Both the position numbers and the translations under genes were made by a program. 39,046 bases of DNA from Nonomuraea rhodomycinica (GTDB taxonomy: Bacteria; Actinomycetota; Actinomycetes; Streptosporangiales; Streptosporangiaceae): positions 1 to 39,046 of the forward strand of contig NZ_JABWGO010000023.1 in assembly GCF_013363995.1 (NCBI RefSeq), written 5' to 3'. Under the pieces are notes generated by a model. That model was given only the letters and a program-made list of their open reading frames with translations, was not told where the DNA came from and did not search any database. Shown in pieces: positions 1 to 7,543 of this stretch; within the stretch, counting starts at the first letter, position 1, and each line of letters begins with the position of its first letter.

Positions 1-1585
1 GGCCGCCGCGGCCCTGGAGCGGGCGGCCCGGCTCACCCCCGGCCTGGCCGACCGCGCCCGGCGGCTGGCCCTGGCGGCCGAGGCCGCCGCCGACGCCGGC
101 GACCTGGAGCACGCCCAGGTCCTGGCCGAGCAGGCGCGGCGGATCGGCGGCGACCCGCTGACCGTCGCCCGGCTGGCCGGGTTGCGCGGCAGGATCGCGT
201 TCGACCGCGGCGCGGTCCACGACGCCCACCGCATCCTGCTCGACAGCGCCGCCTCCATCGCGGAGCCGGACCGCAGGGGCGCGGCGCTCCTCCTGCTCGA
301 CGCGGTGCGCAACGCGTGGTACGTCAGCGACCCGGCGGCCGTCGCCGAATCCGCGGCCCGGCTGGCGGCCCTGCCGCTGACGCCGCAGGACGGGCTCGAC
401 GGGTTCGTCCGGGCGGCCCGCGCGATGGCCGACTTCCTGGCCGGTGACCTGGAACGGGCGCTGCCGCCGTTCCGCGAGCTCATCGCCGTGGCCGCGGCCA
501 TCCCCTCCGGCCTGGCCGCCCTGAGGATCAGCATCTGCTCCCTGGCCGGGATCTCCGGCGACTTCGACAACGGGCTGGCCATCGCCCACTCGGTGATCGA
601 GGAATGCCGCGCCCACGGCCTCATCGGGCTGCTGCCGCTCGGCCAGGCGGTGCTGGCGATCCACCAGCTGTACCTCGGGCGTTTCCGCGACGCCGTCACG
701 ACCGCGGCCGAGGGCCGCCGGCTGGCCGGCGACATCGGCCAGACGCACCGCATCGCGCACTTCGAGAGCGTCATGGCCATGGTGGCCGCCGTCGAGGGTC
801 GCGAACAGGACTGCCGCGAGCTGGCCGAACGGACGATCGCGCACGTCGGCACCCATCCGGTGGCGACGATCGTCGGCTGGGCCGAGTGGGCGCTCGGCCT
901 GCTGGATCTGGGGCAGGGCCGTTTCGAGGTCGCGCTGGAACGGTTCGAGGCCGCCGCCCGCGGGCCGCTGCGGCACCAGATCATGCCCTACTACTTCGCG
1001 CCCGACCAGATCGAGGCCGCCGTACGGCTGGGCCTGCCCGCCCGCGCCGAGCAGCCGCTCGCCCGTTTCGAGTCCTGGGCGACGGCGGCCGGCCACCCGT
1101 GGGCGCAGGCCGTCCTGCACCGCTGCCGGGCCCTGCTCGCCCACGACGACGAGGCGGCGGAGCTGCACTGGGAGCGGGCCGCGCGAGCGCACGCGGAGGC
1201 GAACCGGCCGTTCGAACGGGCCCGCACCGACCTGCTCCACGGCGAGTGGCTGCGCCGCGCCCGCCGCAAGAGCGAGTCGCGGACCCGGCTGCGCGCGGCG
1301 CTGGAGACCTTCGAACGCGCCGGCGCCGCCCCCTGGGCCGAGCGGGCGCGCGCCGAGCTGCGCGCGGCGGGTGAGACCGTGACGCGATCCGCCCCCGACC
1401 TGGCCTCCTCGCTCTCCCCGCAGGAACTGCAGGTGGTGCGCCTGGCCGCCACGGGCGTCACCAACCGGGAGATCGCCGCCCAGCTGTTCCTCAGCCCCAA
1501 GACCGTCAGTCACCACCTCTACCGCGCCTTCCCCAAGCTCGGCGTCACCACCCGCACCGAGCTCGCCCGCCTCGACCTGGGCTGA
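1..1585 (+). CDS. LuxR-family transcriptional regulator, C-terminal part (5' end outside window)
   Basis: The reading frame is open from base 2, so the gene starts upstream and about 528 residues are visible. The C-terminus (from about base 1411) is a LuxR-type HTH: LSPQELQVVRLAATG, then NREIAAQLFLSPKTVSHHLY. The long Ala/Leu/Arg-rich helical region before it resembles the TPR-like part of large ATP-binding LuxR (LAL/MalT-type) regulators. The N-terminal ATPase that such proteins usually carry would lie outside the window and is inferred. An in-frame start at 182 is not favoured because the coding pattern continues unchanged upstream of it. It is expected to be a ligand- or ATP-dependent activator; the target is unknown. 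Confidence 0.85.
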   Translation, partial: AAAALERAARLTPGLADRARRLALAAEAAADAGDLEHAQVLAEQARRIGGDPLTVARLAGLRGRIAFDRGAVHDAHRILLDSAASIAEPDRRGAALLLLDAVRNAWYVSDPAAVAESAARLAALPLTPQDGLDGFVRAARAMADFLAGDLERALPPFRELIAVAAAIPSGLAALRISICSLAGISGDFDNGLAIAHSVIEECRAHGLIGLLPLGQAVLAIHQLYLGRFRDAVTTAAEGRRLAGDIGQTHRIAHFESVMAMVAAVEGREQDCRELAERTIAHVGTHPVATIVGWAEWALGLLDLGQGRFEVALERFEAAARGPLRHQIMPYYFAPDQIEAAVRLGLPARAEQPLARFESWATAAGHPWAQAVLHRCRALLAHDDEAAELHWERAARAHAEANRPFERARTDLLHGEWLRRARRKSESRTRLRAALETFERAGAAPWAERARAELRAAGETVTRSAPDLASSLSPQELQVVRLAATGVTNREIAAQLFLSPKTVSHHLYRAFPKLGVTTRTELARLDLG

Positions 1586-1734
1586 CGACGCGCCGCAGGT
1601 CCGCGGTCGTGCGCTCCCCCGTGGCCGGAACCCCGTGCCGGACGTGGGCGGAGCCCGTTGTGGTAGCGTCGGCGGCGCCGTGCACGACATCGGACCGCAG
1701 GAGGTGAGACCGATCAACGCTGTGACAGGTCGGG

Positions 1735-1762
1735 GCTCCCTCTCTCGCATGGCCTAGGGAGC
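1735..1762 (+). promoter_or_regulatory. 5' leader hairpin before the alpha/beta hydrolase
   Basis: GCTCCCT (1735-1741) pairs perfectly with AGGGAGC (1756-1762) around a 14-nt loop, about 37 nt before the hydrolase ATG at 1799. A strong Shine-Dalgarno-like AGGAGG (1699-1704) lies upstream without a well-placed start codon of its own. This could be a structured leader. It does not match any riboswitch class I can recognise. Confidence 0.3.
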
Positions 1763-1798
1763 GCCCGCGCAAGGCATCCCGAAAGGCTTGCAACGCAG

Positions 1799-2515
1799 AT
1801 GCGCTTCACCACCCGGACGTCGGCCGACGGCGTCACCGAACGATCCTTCACCCTCGGCGAGGTCCCCGGCGTGCTGTGGACGCCGGACGCCGCCGAACCC
1901 CGCGCCCTGATCCTCATCGGCCACGGCGGCGGACAGCACAAGCAGGCCCCCAGTGTGGTGGCCCGCGCCGTCAGGCTGGCGGCCGAGTACGGGTTCGCGG
2001 CGGCGGCCATCGACGCCCCCGCCCACGGCGGCCGCCCCAAGAGCGCCGAACACGACCGGATCATCACCGAGCTGCGGGCCCGGATGGCCGGCGCCGGCGA
2101 CCCGCTCCCGCTGCTGGCCGAGCTCCACACGCTGCTGGCCGGCCAGACCGTCCCGGAATGGCGCTCGGTCCTGGACGCGCTCGGGGAGCTCGGCCCCGTC
2201 GGGTACTGGGGCATGTCGCTGGGCTGCGCGCTCGGCATCCCGCTGGTCGCGGCCGAGCCGCGGATCCGCGCGGCGGTGCTGGGGCTGAGCGGGACGTCGC
2301 TGGCCTCCGCCGAGGCCGCCTCCGCCGTCACCGTGCCCGTGCGGTTCCTGGTGCAGTGGGACGACGAGCGGGTGCCGCGCGAGGACGCCCTGGCGCTGTT
2401 CGACGCCCTGGCCTCGGGCGAGAAGACGCTGCACGCCAACCCCGGCAAGCACGGGGACGTGCCCGCCTTCGAGAACGACGACGCCTTCCGGTTCTTCGCC
2501 CGCCATCTGGGCTGA
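1799..2515 (+). CDS. Alpha/beta hydrolase, dienelactone-hydrolase-like
   Basis: A 238-residue protein with an alpha/beta-hydrolase layout. Strand-turn HGGGQHKQ near residue 41 supplies the oxyanion region. The nucleophile elbow is GMSLG with Ser near residue 140. A late Asp lies in QWDDERVP and the probable catalytic His in KHGDVP. No signal peptide is visible, so it is probably a cytoplasmic esterase or lipase-like hydrolase; the substrate is unknown. The ATG at 1799 follows a GAAAGG motif at a rather long spacing. It is a single-gene unit ending at a shared hairpin with the convergent SDR-like gene. Confidence 0.85.
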   Translation: MRFTTRTSADGVTERSFTLGEVPGVLWTPDAAEPRALILIGHGGGQHKQAPSVVARAVRLAAEYGFAAAAIDAPAHGGRPKSAEHDRIITELRARMAGAGDPLPLLAELHTLLAGQTVPEWRSVLDALGELGPVGYWGMSLGCALGIPLVAAEPRIRAAVLGLSGTSLASAEAASAVTVPVRFLVQWDDERVPREDALALFDALASGEKTLHANPGKHGDVPAFENDDAFRFFARHLG

Positions 2516-2537
2516 GGCCGCCGCCCGCCGCCCGCGC

Positions 2538-2570
2538 CGCGCCGATCGGGGGCCGTCCCCGATCGGCGCG
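2538..2570. terminator. Bidirectional terminator hairpin
   Basis: Perfect 14-bp stem (arms 2538-2551 and 2557-2570) with a 5-nt loop GCCGT, between the convergent hydrolase (+) and SDR-like (-) genes. There is no clear T-run, which is common in high-GC actinobacteria. Confidence 0.8.
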
Positions 2571-2590
2571 TCAGGTCGGCTGAGCCGGGG

Positions 2591-3319
2591 TCATCCGTCC
2601 AGCAGTCCCGCGGGGACGACGGCCTCGTGGCGGTCCCGCCTGGTGTGCATGTCCCACAGGATGCCGGCCAGCTCGGCGGGGTCGGCGGCGGGCATGTCCG
2701 GCACGGGTTCGCCCTGGGCCCGGCGACGCTCGTAGTCGGCCTCGAAGGGGGTGCCGGCGATACGGGCGCCGATGTAGAGCGCGCCCACGTGGACGCCCTT
2801 GCCGGCGACCTCGGCCGCGAGCGACTGCAGGTAGTTGCGCTGCGCGGCCAGGAGGGTGGGCCAGCCGCTCATGTTCGGCCGGCCCCGGACGGCGGCGGCC
2901 CCCTGGGCGGTGAGGACGGCGCCGTCGCCCCGCTCGACCATGGCGGGCAGGAACTCCCGGACCAGGGCCAGGAGCGTGTCCAACGTGATCGGCACGCGTT
3001 CCTGGAGCAGCTCGGGCGTGAGGTCGACGGCGGGCACGAACATCTGGCCCCCGGGCACCGGGCCGTAGTAGAAGGCCGTGGGGTCGCCGACACTCGCGCG
3101 GATCCGCTCGGCGAGCGCCGGGACGTCGCCGGTCCGGGCGAGGTCGGCGGCCACCACGTGCGTGGTGACGCCGCCGTCCGTCAGCTCCCGGGCGAGCGCG
3201 TCCAACGGCTCCCGGCGGCGGGCGACCAGGACGACCTCGTACCCCTCCTTGCCGTAGCGGCGGGCGACGGCCTGGCCGACACCCGGACCTGTTCCGAACA
3301 CTGCGATGGATCTCGTCAT
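2591..3319 (-). CDS. SDR-family NAD(P)-binding protein with degenerate catalytic motif
   Basis: A 242-residue short-chain dehydrogenase-like protein starting at MTRSIAVFG. The Rossmann glycine motif GTGPGVG is intact near residue 9, followed by the VVLVARRREPLD cofactor-specificity region. Where classical SDRs have the YxxxK catalytic pair, this protein reads SGWPTLLAAQRNYL, with Trp at the Tyr position and Leu at the Lys position. It may therefore bind NAD(P) without normal SDR catalysis, or use other residues. It is divergent from a Cupin_6 AraC regulator with an 81-bp gap, the usual layout of a target and its regulator. Confidence 0.85.
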   Translation of the reverse strand: MTRSIAVFGTGPGVGQAVARRYGKEGYEVVLVARRREPLDALARELTDGGVTTHVVAADLARTGDVPALAERIRASVGDPTAFYYGPVPGGQMFVPAVDLTPELLQERVPITLDTLLALVREFLPAMVERGDGAVLTAQGAAAVRGRPNMSGWPTLLAAQRNYLQSLAAEVAGKGVHVGALYIGARIAGTPFEADYERRRAQGEPVPDMPAADPAELAGILWDMHTRRDRHEAVVPAGLLDG

Positions 3320-3345
3320 GCCGTCCAGCCAACCGCACGAGCCCG

Positions 3346-3389
3346 AGACGATCCATGGGAGGAAGTCCGCGATGCCTTTGTGATCGTCT
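3346..3389. promoter_or_regulatory. Inverted repeat in the SDR/AraC divergent gap
   Basis: AGACGATC (3346-3353) and GATCGTCT (3382-3389) form a perfect 8-bp inverted repeat with a 28-nt spacer between the divergent start codons. This is a candidate operator for the AraC-type regulator. Confidence 0.4.
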
Positions 3390-3400
3390 ACGCTGGGCGG

Positions 3401-4507
3401 GTGGACGTGCTGACGGATCTCCTGCACCGGGCCCGCGCGCAGAACGCCCTGGTCAGGCGGCTGATCCGGCGGCCACCGTGGGGGATGGCGTACGCCGACG
3501 CGCCGCCGCTCACGGTCGCGGCCACGCTCGGCGGCCATGCCTGGATCCGGGTCGCCGGAGGCGCTCCCACGCGCCTGGCCGCGGGTGACATCGCCCTGGT
3601 CACCGCGCCCGGCGGGTACACGATCGCCGACGACGCGGCGACCGCACCCGAGTTCGTGATCCGGGACGGGCGCAAGTACCTCCCCACCGGGGCTCCGGCG
3701 CCGGCCCACCCGATGCCGGCGCCCCGCACGTACGGCACCGCCATCACCGAGACCGACGCGACGGTGGCCGACGTGACGGGGCCGGGCGTGACGGGGCCGG
3801 GCGTGACGGGGCCGGGCGTGGTGGGACCCGACGCGACGGGGCCCGGCGGCTTGCCGGGGCCCGGCGGCCTGCCGGGGACCGGCGGCCTGCCGGGGGTCAC
3901 CGTCATGCTCCGTGGCGCGTACGAGCTGCACGGCGAGGTGGCCGCCCGCCTGCTGGACCTGCTTCCCCCGCTGGCCGTCGTGCCCGCCGGGCCGCGTACC
4001 CGCACGGCCCTCGACCTGCTGTCCGCCGAGGCCGCCCGCGACGAGCCGGGCCAGGACGCGGTCCTGGCCCGGCTCCTGGACCTGGTCCTCGTGATCGCGT
4101 TGCGCGCCTGGTGCACCAGGCCGGAGGCGACGCCGCCCGCCTGGTACCGGGCGCTGGGCGACCCGGCGATCGGCGAGGCGCTGCGCCTGCTGCACGAGGA
4201 CCCCGCCCACCGGTGGACGGTCGCCTCGCTGGCCGCCGAGGTCGGCATGTCCCGCGCCGCGTTCGCCCAGCGCTTCGCCGCCCTGGTCGGCCGGCCGCCG
4301 CTGGGCTACCTCACCGACTGGCGCATGACCCTCGCCGCCGACCTGCTGCGCGACACCCGGCACAGCGTCGCCGTCGTGGCCCGCCGGGTCGGCTACCAGG
4401 ACCCGTTCGCGTTCAGCGTCGCCTTCCGGCGCGCCCGCGGACGCACGCCCTCGGCCTGGCGCGGCTCGGCGCCCGAAGCCGGCCGCGGGCACGGCCACGA
4501 CGCGTGA
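3401..4507 (+). CDS. AraC-family regulator with Cupin_6 ligand domain and repeat linker
   Basis: A 368-residue protein. Residues 1-120 match the AraC-type Cupin_6 domain (VDVLTDLLHRARAQNALV, then WGMAYADAPPLTV). The C-terminal 100 residues are an AraC double HTH (WTVASLAAEVGMSRAAFAQR; GYQDPFAFSVAFRRARGRTP). Between them lies an unusual low-complexity insert (about residues 125-166) of Gly-Pro repeats. The GTG at 3401 gives the typical family N-terminus; an in-frame GTG at 3380 is a possible alternative. It probably controls the divergent SDR-like gene. The ligand is unknown. Confidence 0.88.
   Translation: MDVLTDLLHRARAQNALVRRLIRRPPWGMAYADAPPLTVAATLGGHAWIRVAGGAPTRLAAGDIALVTAPGGYTIADDAATAPEFVIRDGRKYLPTGAPAPAHPMPAPRTYGTAITETDATVADVTGPGVTGPGVTGPGVVGPDATGPGGLPGPGGLPGTGGLPGVTVMLRGAYELHGEVAARLLDLLPPLAVVPAGPRTRTALDLLSAEAARDEPGQDAVLARLLDLVLVIALRAWCTRPEATPPAWYRALGDPAIGEALRLLHEDPAHRWTVASLAAEVGMSRAAFAQRFAALVGRPPLGYLTDWRMTLAADLLRDTRHSVAVVARRVGYQDPFAFSVAFRRARGRTPSAWRGSAPEAGRGHGHDA
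3773..3898 (+). repeat. In-frame tandem repeats coding a Gly-Pro linker
   Basis: Fifteen-base units of the form GTGACGGGGCCGGGC (three exact copies, 3773-3817, plus two diverged ones to 3847) are followed by three 18-base units (3845-3898). They encode VTGPG repeats and then GGLPGx repeats. All unit lengths are multiples of three, so the repeat can expand or contract without breaking the AraC-type gene. Confidence 0.9.
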
Positions 4508-4566
4508 CGGGTCACGATCACTACGCCCGCGGGCACGGCCGGGACACGTGACGGCTCACGATCACT
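4503..4566. repeat. Direct repeat spanning two stop codons
   Basis: GTGACGGgTCACGATCACT at 4504 recurs as GTGACGGcTCACGATCACT at 4548 (one mismatch, 44-nt offset), and the similarity continues into the following CCGCGGGC stretch. One copy carries the stop of the AraC-type gene and the other the stop of the convergent double-MerR gene. Confidence 0.75.
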
Positions 4567-5263
4567 CCGTCCGCGGGCGCGGGGCCGGGCGGCAGCCGAG
4601 GTAGGCGTCCAGGGCGGCGGCGCCGGCGAGCATGGCGCGGCCCCTGGCCGAGAGCCGCTCGCCCCACTCGCGCAGCGTCGACTCCAGCGGCGCGACCCCT
4701 CCGGCCGAGCGGACCTGGCCGATCAGCGGAGCGATCTGCTCCAGCAGGTAGCCGCCGCGCCTGAGCTGATGGGCCAGCCGGACGTCGCGCACGTCGGCCG
4801 CGTCGTAGACCCGGTAGCCCGTCTGCGGATCGCGGCGCGGACGCACCAGCCCGGCGCGCTCCCACTTGCGCAGCGTGGCCGGGCGGATGCCGAGCCTCCT
4901 GGCCAGCGGGCCGATGAAGGTGTCGCCGCGTTCCTGCGGCACGGGCGCCAGGTCGCGCAGCGCGGCTTCGACGGCCTGCAGCGTGCGGCGGTCGTCGAGG
5001 AGCTGGGCGTGGCTCTCGTCGATGAGCCGCAGCGCGTCCTCGGTGGCGTCCCGGTTGACCGCCTGCATGATCGACGTCGCCGTCTGGTGACCGTGCCCGG
5101 CCACCAGGGCGAGGAACGCGCGCAGGGCCTGCGCGTGCACCGGCGTGTAGGTGCGGTAGCCGTGGACGGTGCGTTCGGCGGCCGGCAGGATGCCGGCGTC
5201 CTCGTAGTTCCTGATTGCCTGGGTGGACAGGCCGTGCTCGCGCGCCAGGTCCACCGGCCTCAT
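4562..5263 (-). CDS. TioE-type regulator with two MerR DNA-binding domains
   Basis: A 233-residue protein with two MerR-type winged HTH modules. The first (residues about 1-70) contains LSTQAIRNYEDAGILPAAER and then HGYRTY. The second (residues about 120-185) contains IRPATLRKWERAGLVRP and then TGYRVY. A helical linker separates them. This two-headed layout matches the TioE family. There is no effector-binding Cys cluster, so metal sensing is unlikely. The ATG at 5263 gives a complete first helix. The SDR gene lies upstream in the same orientation (83-bp gap), so it may be a partner. Confidence 0.85.
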   Translation of the reverse strand: MRPVDLAREHGLSTQAIRNYEDAGILPAAERTVHGYRTYTPVHAQALRAFLALVAGHGHQTATSIMQAVNRDATEDALRLIDESHAQLLDDRRTLQAVEAALRDLAPVPQERGDTFIGPLARRLGIRPATLRKWERAGLVRPRRDPQTGYRVYDAADVRDVRLAHQLRRGGYLLEQIAPLIGQVRSAGGVAPLESTLREWGERLSARGRAMLAGAAALDAYLGCRPAPRPRTE

Positions 5264-5346
5264 GGTGTGGGTCCCACCTGGCGGAAGAGGAGGTTCACCG
5301 GCCGAAGTCTACGCCGTCGCCCCCCGCGTCCCCGCGCCGTGAAGCC

Positions 5347-6138
5347 TCAGGCGACGTCGAGGGCCTGGGCGGCGTCGTTCCACAGCCGGCGCGCGAGGGT
5401 GGCGTCGAGGGCCGGCGGCCGCAACGGGACCTGCTCCGACTCCTCGAAGTACCGGCCCGTCCCCCGCGCCGCCAGCAGGTCCGCCACGGGCGGGGCCGCG
5501 TGCTCGGCGGGCTTCCACGTCCGCTTGACCAGCTTCAGGACCAGCCCGAGGGCTCCGCCGCGGTCACCGAGCCCGGTCCGCAGGACGCCGGGGTGCACCG
5601 CGTCGATCGTCACCCCGGCTTCCCGCCACCGCTCGGCGAACAGCGGGAGCATCAGCAGGTTGGCCAGCTTGGTGGTGGCGTAGGTCTTCACGGGATGGAA
5701 GTCCTCGCCCGTCGGGGTCCGCGCGGGATCGACCTTTCCCGTCACGTACAGGCCCGCGCTGACCTGCACGACCCGGCGCAGCCGGTCCTCCAGCAGGTGG
5801 TTGAGCAGGAACGGCGCGAGATGGTTGGTGAAGAACGCCTGCTCGAAGCCGTCCTCGTTGAGCACACGGCGGCTGGGCCACAGCGCCGCGTTGTGGACGA
5901 GCACGTCGATGGCGGGGACCGTGGCGGCGATCTCCCCGGCGGCGTGCCACGCCGTGCGGACGCACGACAGGTCTCCGACGACGAGCCGCGCCCCGATCTC
6001 GCGCGCCGCGGCCGACCCCTCGTCCGGCCGCCGGGCCAGGATCGTCACCCGATGCCCCCGCCGGACGGCCTCGGCCGCCACCGCCCGCCCGATGCCGCGG
6101 TTACCGCCCGTCACGACCACCCTCAGCGACTCACCCAT
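5347..6138 (-). CDS. Short-chain dehydrogenase/reductase
   Basis: A 263-residue SDR resembling retinol dehydrogenase and protochlorophyllide-reductase-like members. TGGNRGIGRA near residue 10 is the NAD(P)-binding loop, NAALW is the NAG-like motif and YATTK is the YxxxK catalytic pair, with an upstream Ser in QVSAG. MGESLRVVVTGG (start 6138) is the natural N-terminus; an upstream in-frame extension would read through the operator dyad. It is divergent from a flavin monooxygenase and shares a long perfect palindrome with it, so the two are probably co-regulated. The substrate is unknown. Confidence 0.9.
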   Translation of the reverse strand: MGESLRVVVTGGNRGIGRAVAAEAVRRGHRVTILARRPDEGSAAAREIGARLVVGDLSCVRTAWHAAGEIAATVPAIDVLVHNAALWPSRRVLNEDGFEQAFFTNHLAPFLLNHLLEDRLRRVVQVSAGLYVTGKVDPARTPTGEDFHPVKTYATTKLANLLMLPLFAERWREAGVTIDAVHPGVLRTGLGDRGGALGLVLKLVKRTWKPAEHAAPPVADLLAARGTGRYFEESEQVPLRPPALDATLARRLWNDAAQALDVA

Positions 6139-6152
6139 GTCCCGGAGTCTAA

Positions 6153-6194
6153 CCGACGAACTGACCAACAGGACCACTTTGGTCAGTTCGTCGG
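6153..6194. promoter_or_regulatory. 16-bp perfect inverted repeat, probable TetR operator
   Basis: CCGACGAACTGACCAA (6153-6168) and TTGGTCAGTTCGTCGG (6179-6194) are exact reverse complements around a 10-nt spacer that contains another GGACCA half-site. The element lies between the divergent SDR and monooxygenase starts. The TetR gene downstream of the monooxygenase is the obvious candidate binder. Confidence 0.75.
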
Positions 6195-6230
6195 CTAGGG
6201 TGGCGGCTGACCTCACGGAAAGGGAGCACC

Positions 6231-7454
6231 ATGACGGACACAGCCCGGCAGGGACGCGCACTGGTGGTGGGACTGGGCATCGCGGGCATCGCCACCGCGC
6301 TGCGCCTGCGGCAGGTCGGCTGGGAGCCGGTGCTGGTGGAGCGGGCCGCCGCCCGCCGCCCGGACGGCTACTTCATCCTGCTGTTCGGGGCCGGCGTCGC
6401 CTCCGCGCGACGGCTCGGCGTGCTGGACGCGATCGGCGACCGCGGCGACCCGCGGCTGACCGTCCACGAGGTGAACCGGGCCGGGCGCCGCACCCCCGGC
6501 ATGAGTCCGGCCGACCTGCCGAACCTGGCCGCCCCGCCCCGGCAACTCCTGCGCGGCGACGTGGAACGGGCCCTGTTCGCCGCGTTGCCGGACGATGTGG
6601 AGATCCGCTACTCCACCGTCCCGGTCCGCATCAGCCAGGACGACTCCGCCGCCGAGGTCACCCTGCACGACACCGCCTCGGGCGCCGTCGTCACCGAACG
6701 CTTCGACCTGGTGGTCGGCGCGGACGGGATGCGCTCGACGGTACGCGCCCTGGCCTTCGGCCCCCAGGACCACCTGCACCCGCTGAACTACATGATCGGC
6801 GCCACCGCGCTGGAGGAGCCCATCGAGGGCTTCGGCCTGTTCGAGGGCCTCATCCTGGCCGAACCCGGCCGCTCGGCGTGGACCTTCCCCTTCGCCGACC
6901 ACGCGCCCAGCCTGCTGTTCTCCTACCGCACCGGCGACATCGACGCCGAGTTCGCCCGCCCCGCGATCGACTCCATCCGCGCCGCCTTCGGCCCACGGCC
7001 CGCCGGGCCCCTGCTGGAGACCCTGTTCACCCGGTTCGAACAGGCCCCGGACCACCTGTTCGACTCGGTGCACCAGGTCAGGATGCCGCGCTGGCATCGC
7101 GGCCGGGTCGTGCTGGTCGGCGACGCCGCCTGGTGCGTCACCCTGTACGCGGGCATGGGCGCCTCCAGCGGCATCGCCGGGGCCGAGCTGCTGGGCACCA
7201 TGCTGCGACGCCACCCCGGCGACCTGCCCCGGGCGCTGCGCGCGTGGGAGGCGCGGATGCGACCGTTCATCCACACCGAGCAGGACAGCGCGCTGTTCAT
7301 GCGCCGGCTGTTCACGCCCGCCGACCGCAAGGAGCAGGTCGCGCGCGCCACGATGCTGCGCCTGATGAGGGTCCCGATCGTCGGGCAGGCCATGGGCAAG
7401 ATAATGAGAGGCCCCGACTTCACGAACAAGGACCTCGACGTCGCCGCCGTGTGA
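6231..7454 (+). CDS. FAD-dependent monooxygenase (PF01494-like)
   Basis: A 407-residue class A flavoprotein hydroxylase. GLGIAG (residues 14-19) is the N-terminal dinucleotide-binding glycine motif, DLVVGADGMRST (about 160-171) is the DG motif and LVGDAAWCVTLYAGMG (about 295-310) is the GD motif contacting the FAD ribityl chain. It is a single-component enzyme expected to hydroxylate or epoxidise an aromatic or polyketide-like compound with NAD(P)H and O2. GGGAG precedes the ATG at good spacing. It is divergent from an SDR and followed by a TetR gene, suggesting inducible xenobiotic oxidation. Confidence 0.9.
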   Translation: MTDTARQGRALVVGLGIAGIATALRLRQVGWEPVLVERAAARRPDGYFILLFGAGVASARRLGVLDAIGDRGDPRLTVHEVNRAGRRTPGMSPADLPNLAAPPRQLLRGDVERALFAALPDDVEIRYSTVPVRISQDDSAAEVTLHDTASGAVVTERFDLVVGADGMRSTVRALAFGPQDHLHPLNYMIGATALEEPIEGFGLFEGLILAEPGRSAWTFPFADHAPSLLFSYRTGDIDAEFARPAIDSIRAAFGPRPAGPLLETLFTRFEQAPDHLFDSVHQVRMPRWHRGRVVLVGDAAWCVTLYAGMGASSGIAGAELLGTMLRRHPGDLPRALRAWEARMRPFIHTEQDSALFMRRLFTPADRKEQVARATMLRLMRVPIVGQAMGKIMRGPDFTNKDLDVAAV

Positions 7455-7465
7455 GGCGCCGTCAC

Positions 7466-7517
7466 GCCACGAGACCTAGCCACGAGACCGAGCCACCAGA
7501 GCGGGCCACGAGACACA
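7466..7517 (+). repeat. 13-nt tandem repeat upstream of TetR gene
   Basis: GCCACGAGAC occurs at 7466, 7479 and 7505, and a diverged copy GCCACCAGAG sits at 7492, giving four units with an exact 13-nt period. The array fills most of the 89-bp gap between the monooxygenase stop and the TetR start. Confidence 0.85.
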
Positions 7518-7543
7518 GCCCGCGCGACAAGAGGACGACACCG

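Noticed and set aside
1690..1798. A SAM, cobalamin or TPP riboswitch
   Set aside because: The conserved sequence blocks of these classes are not present; only a simple hairpin is visible.
2627..4507. A long plus-strand frame running through the SDR-like gene into the AraC gene
   Set aside because: Its first half is antisense to a gene with clear Rossmann motifs; only the part from 3401 has AraC-family sequence.
7466..7517. A CRISPR array
   Set aside because: The repeat unit is 13 nt with no spacers of regular unique sequence and no cas genes nearby.
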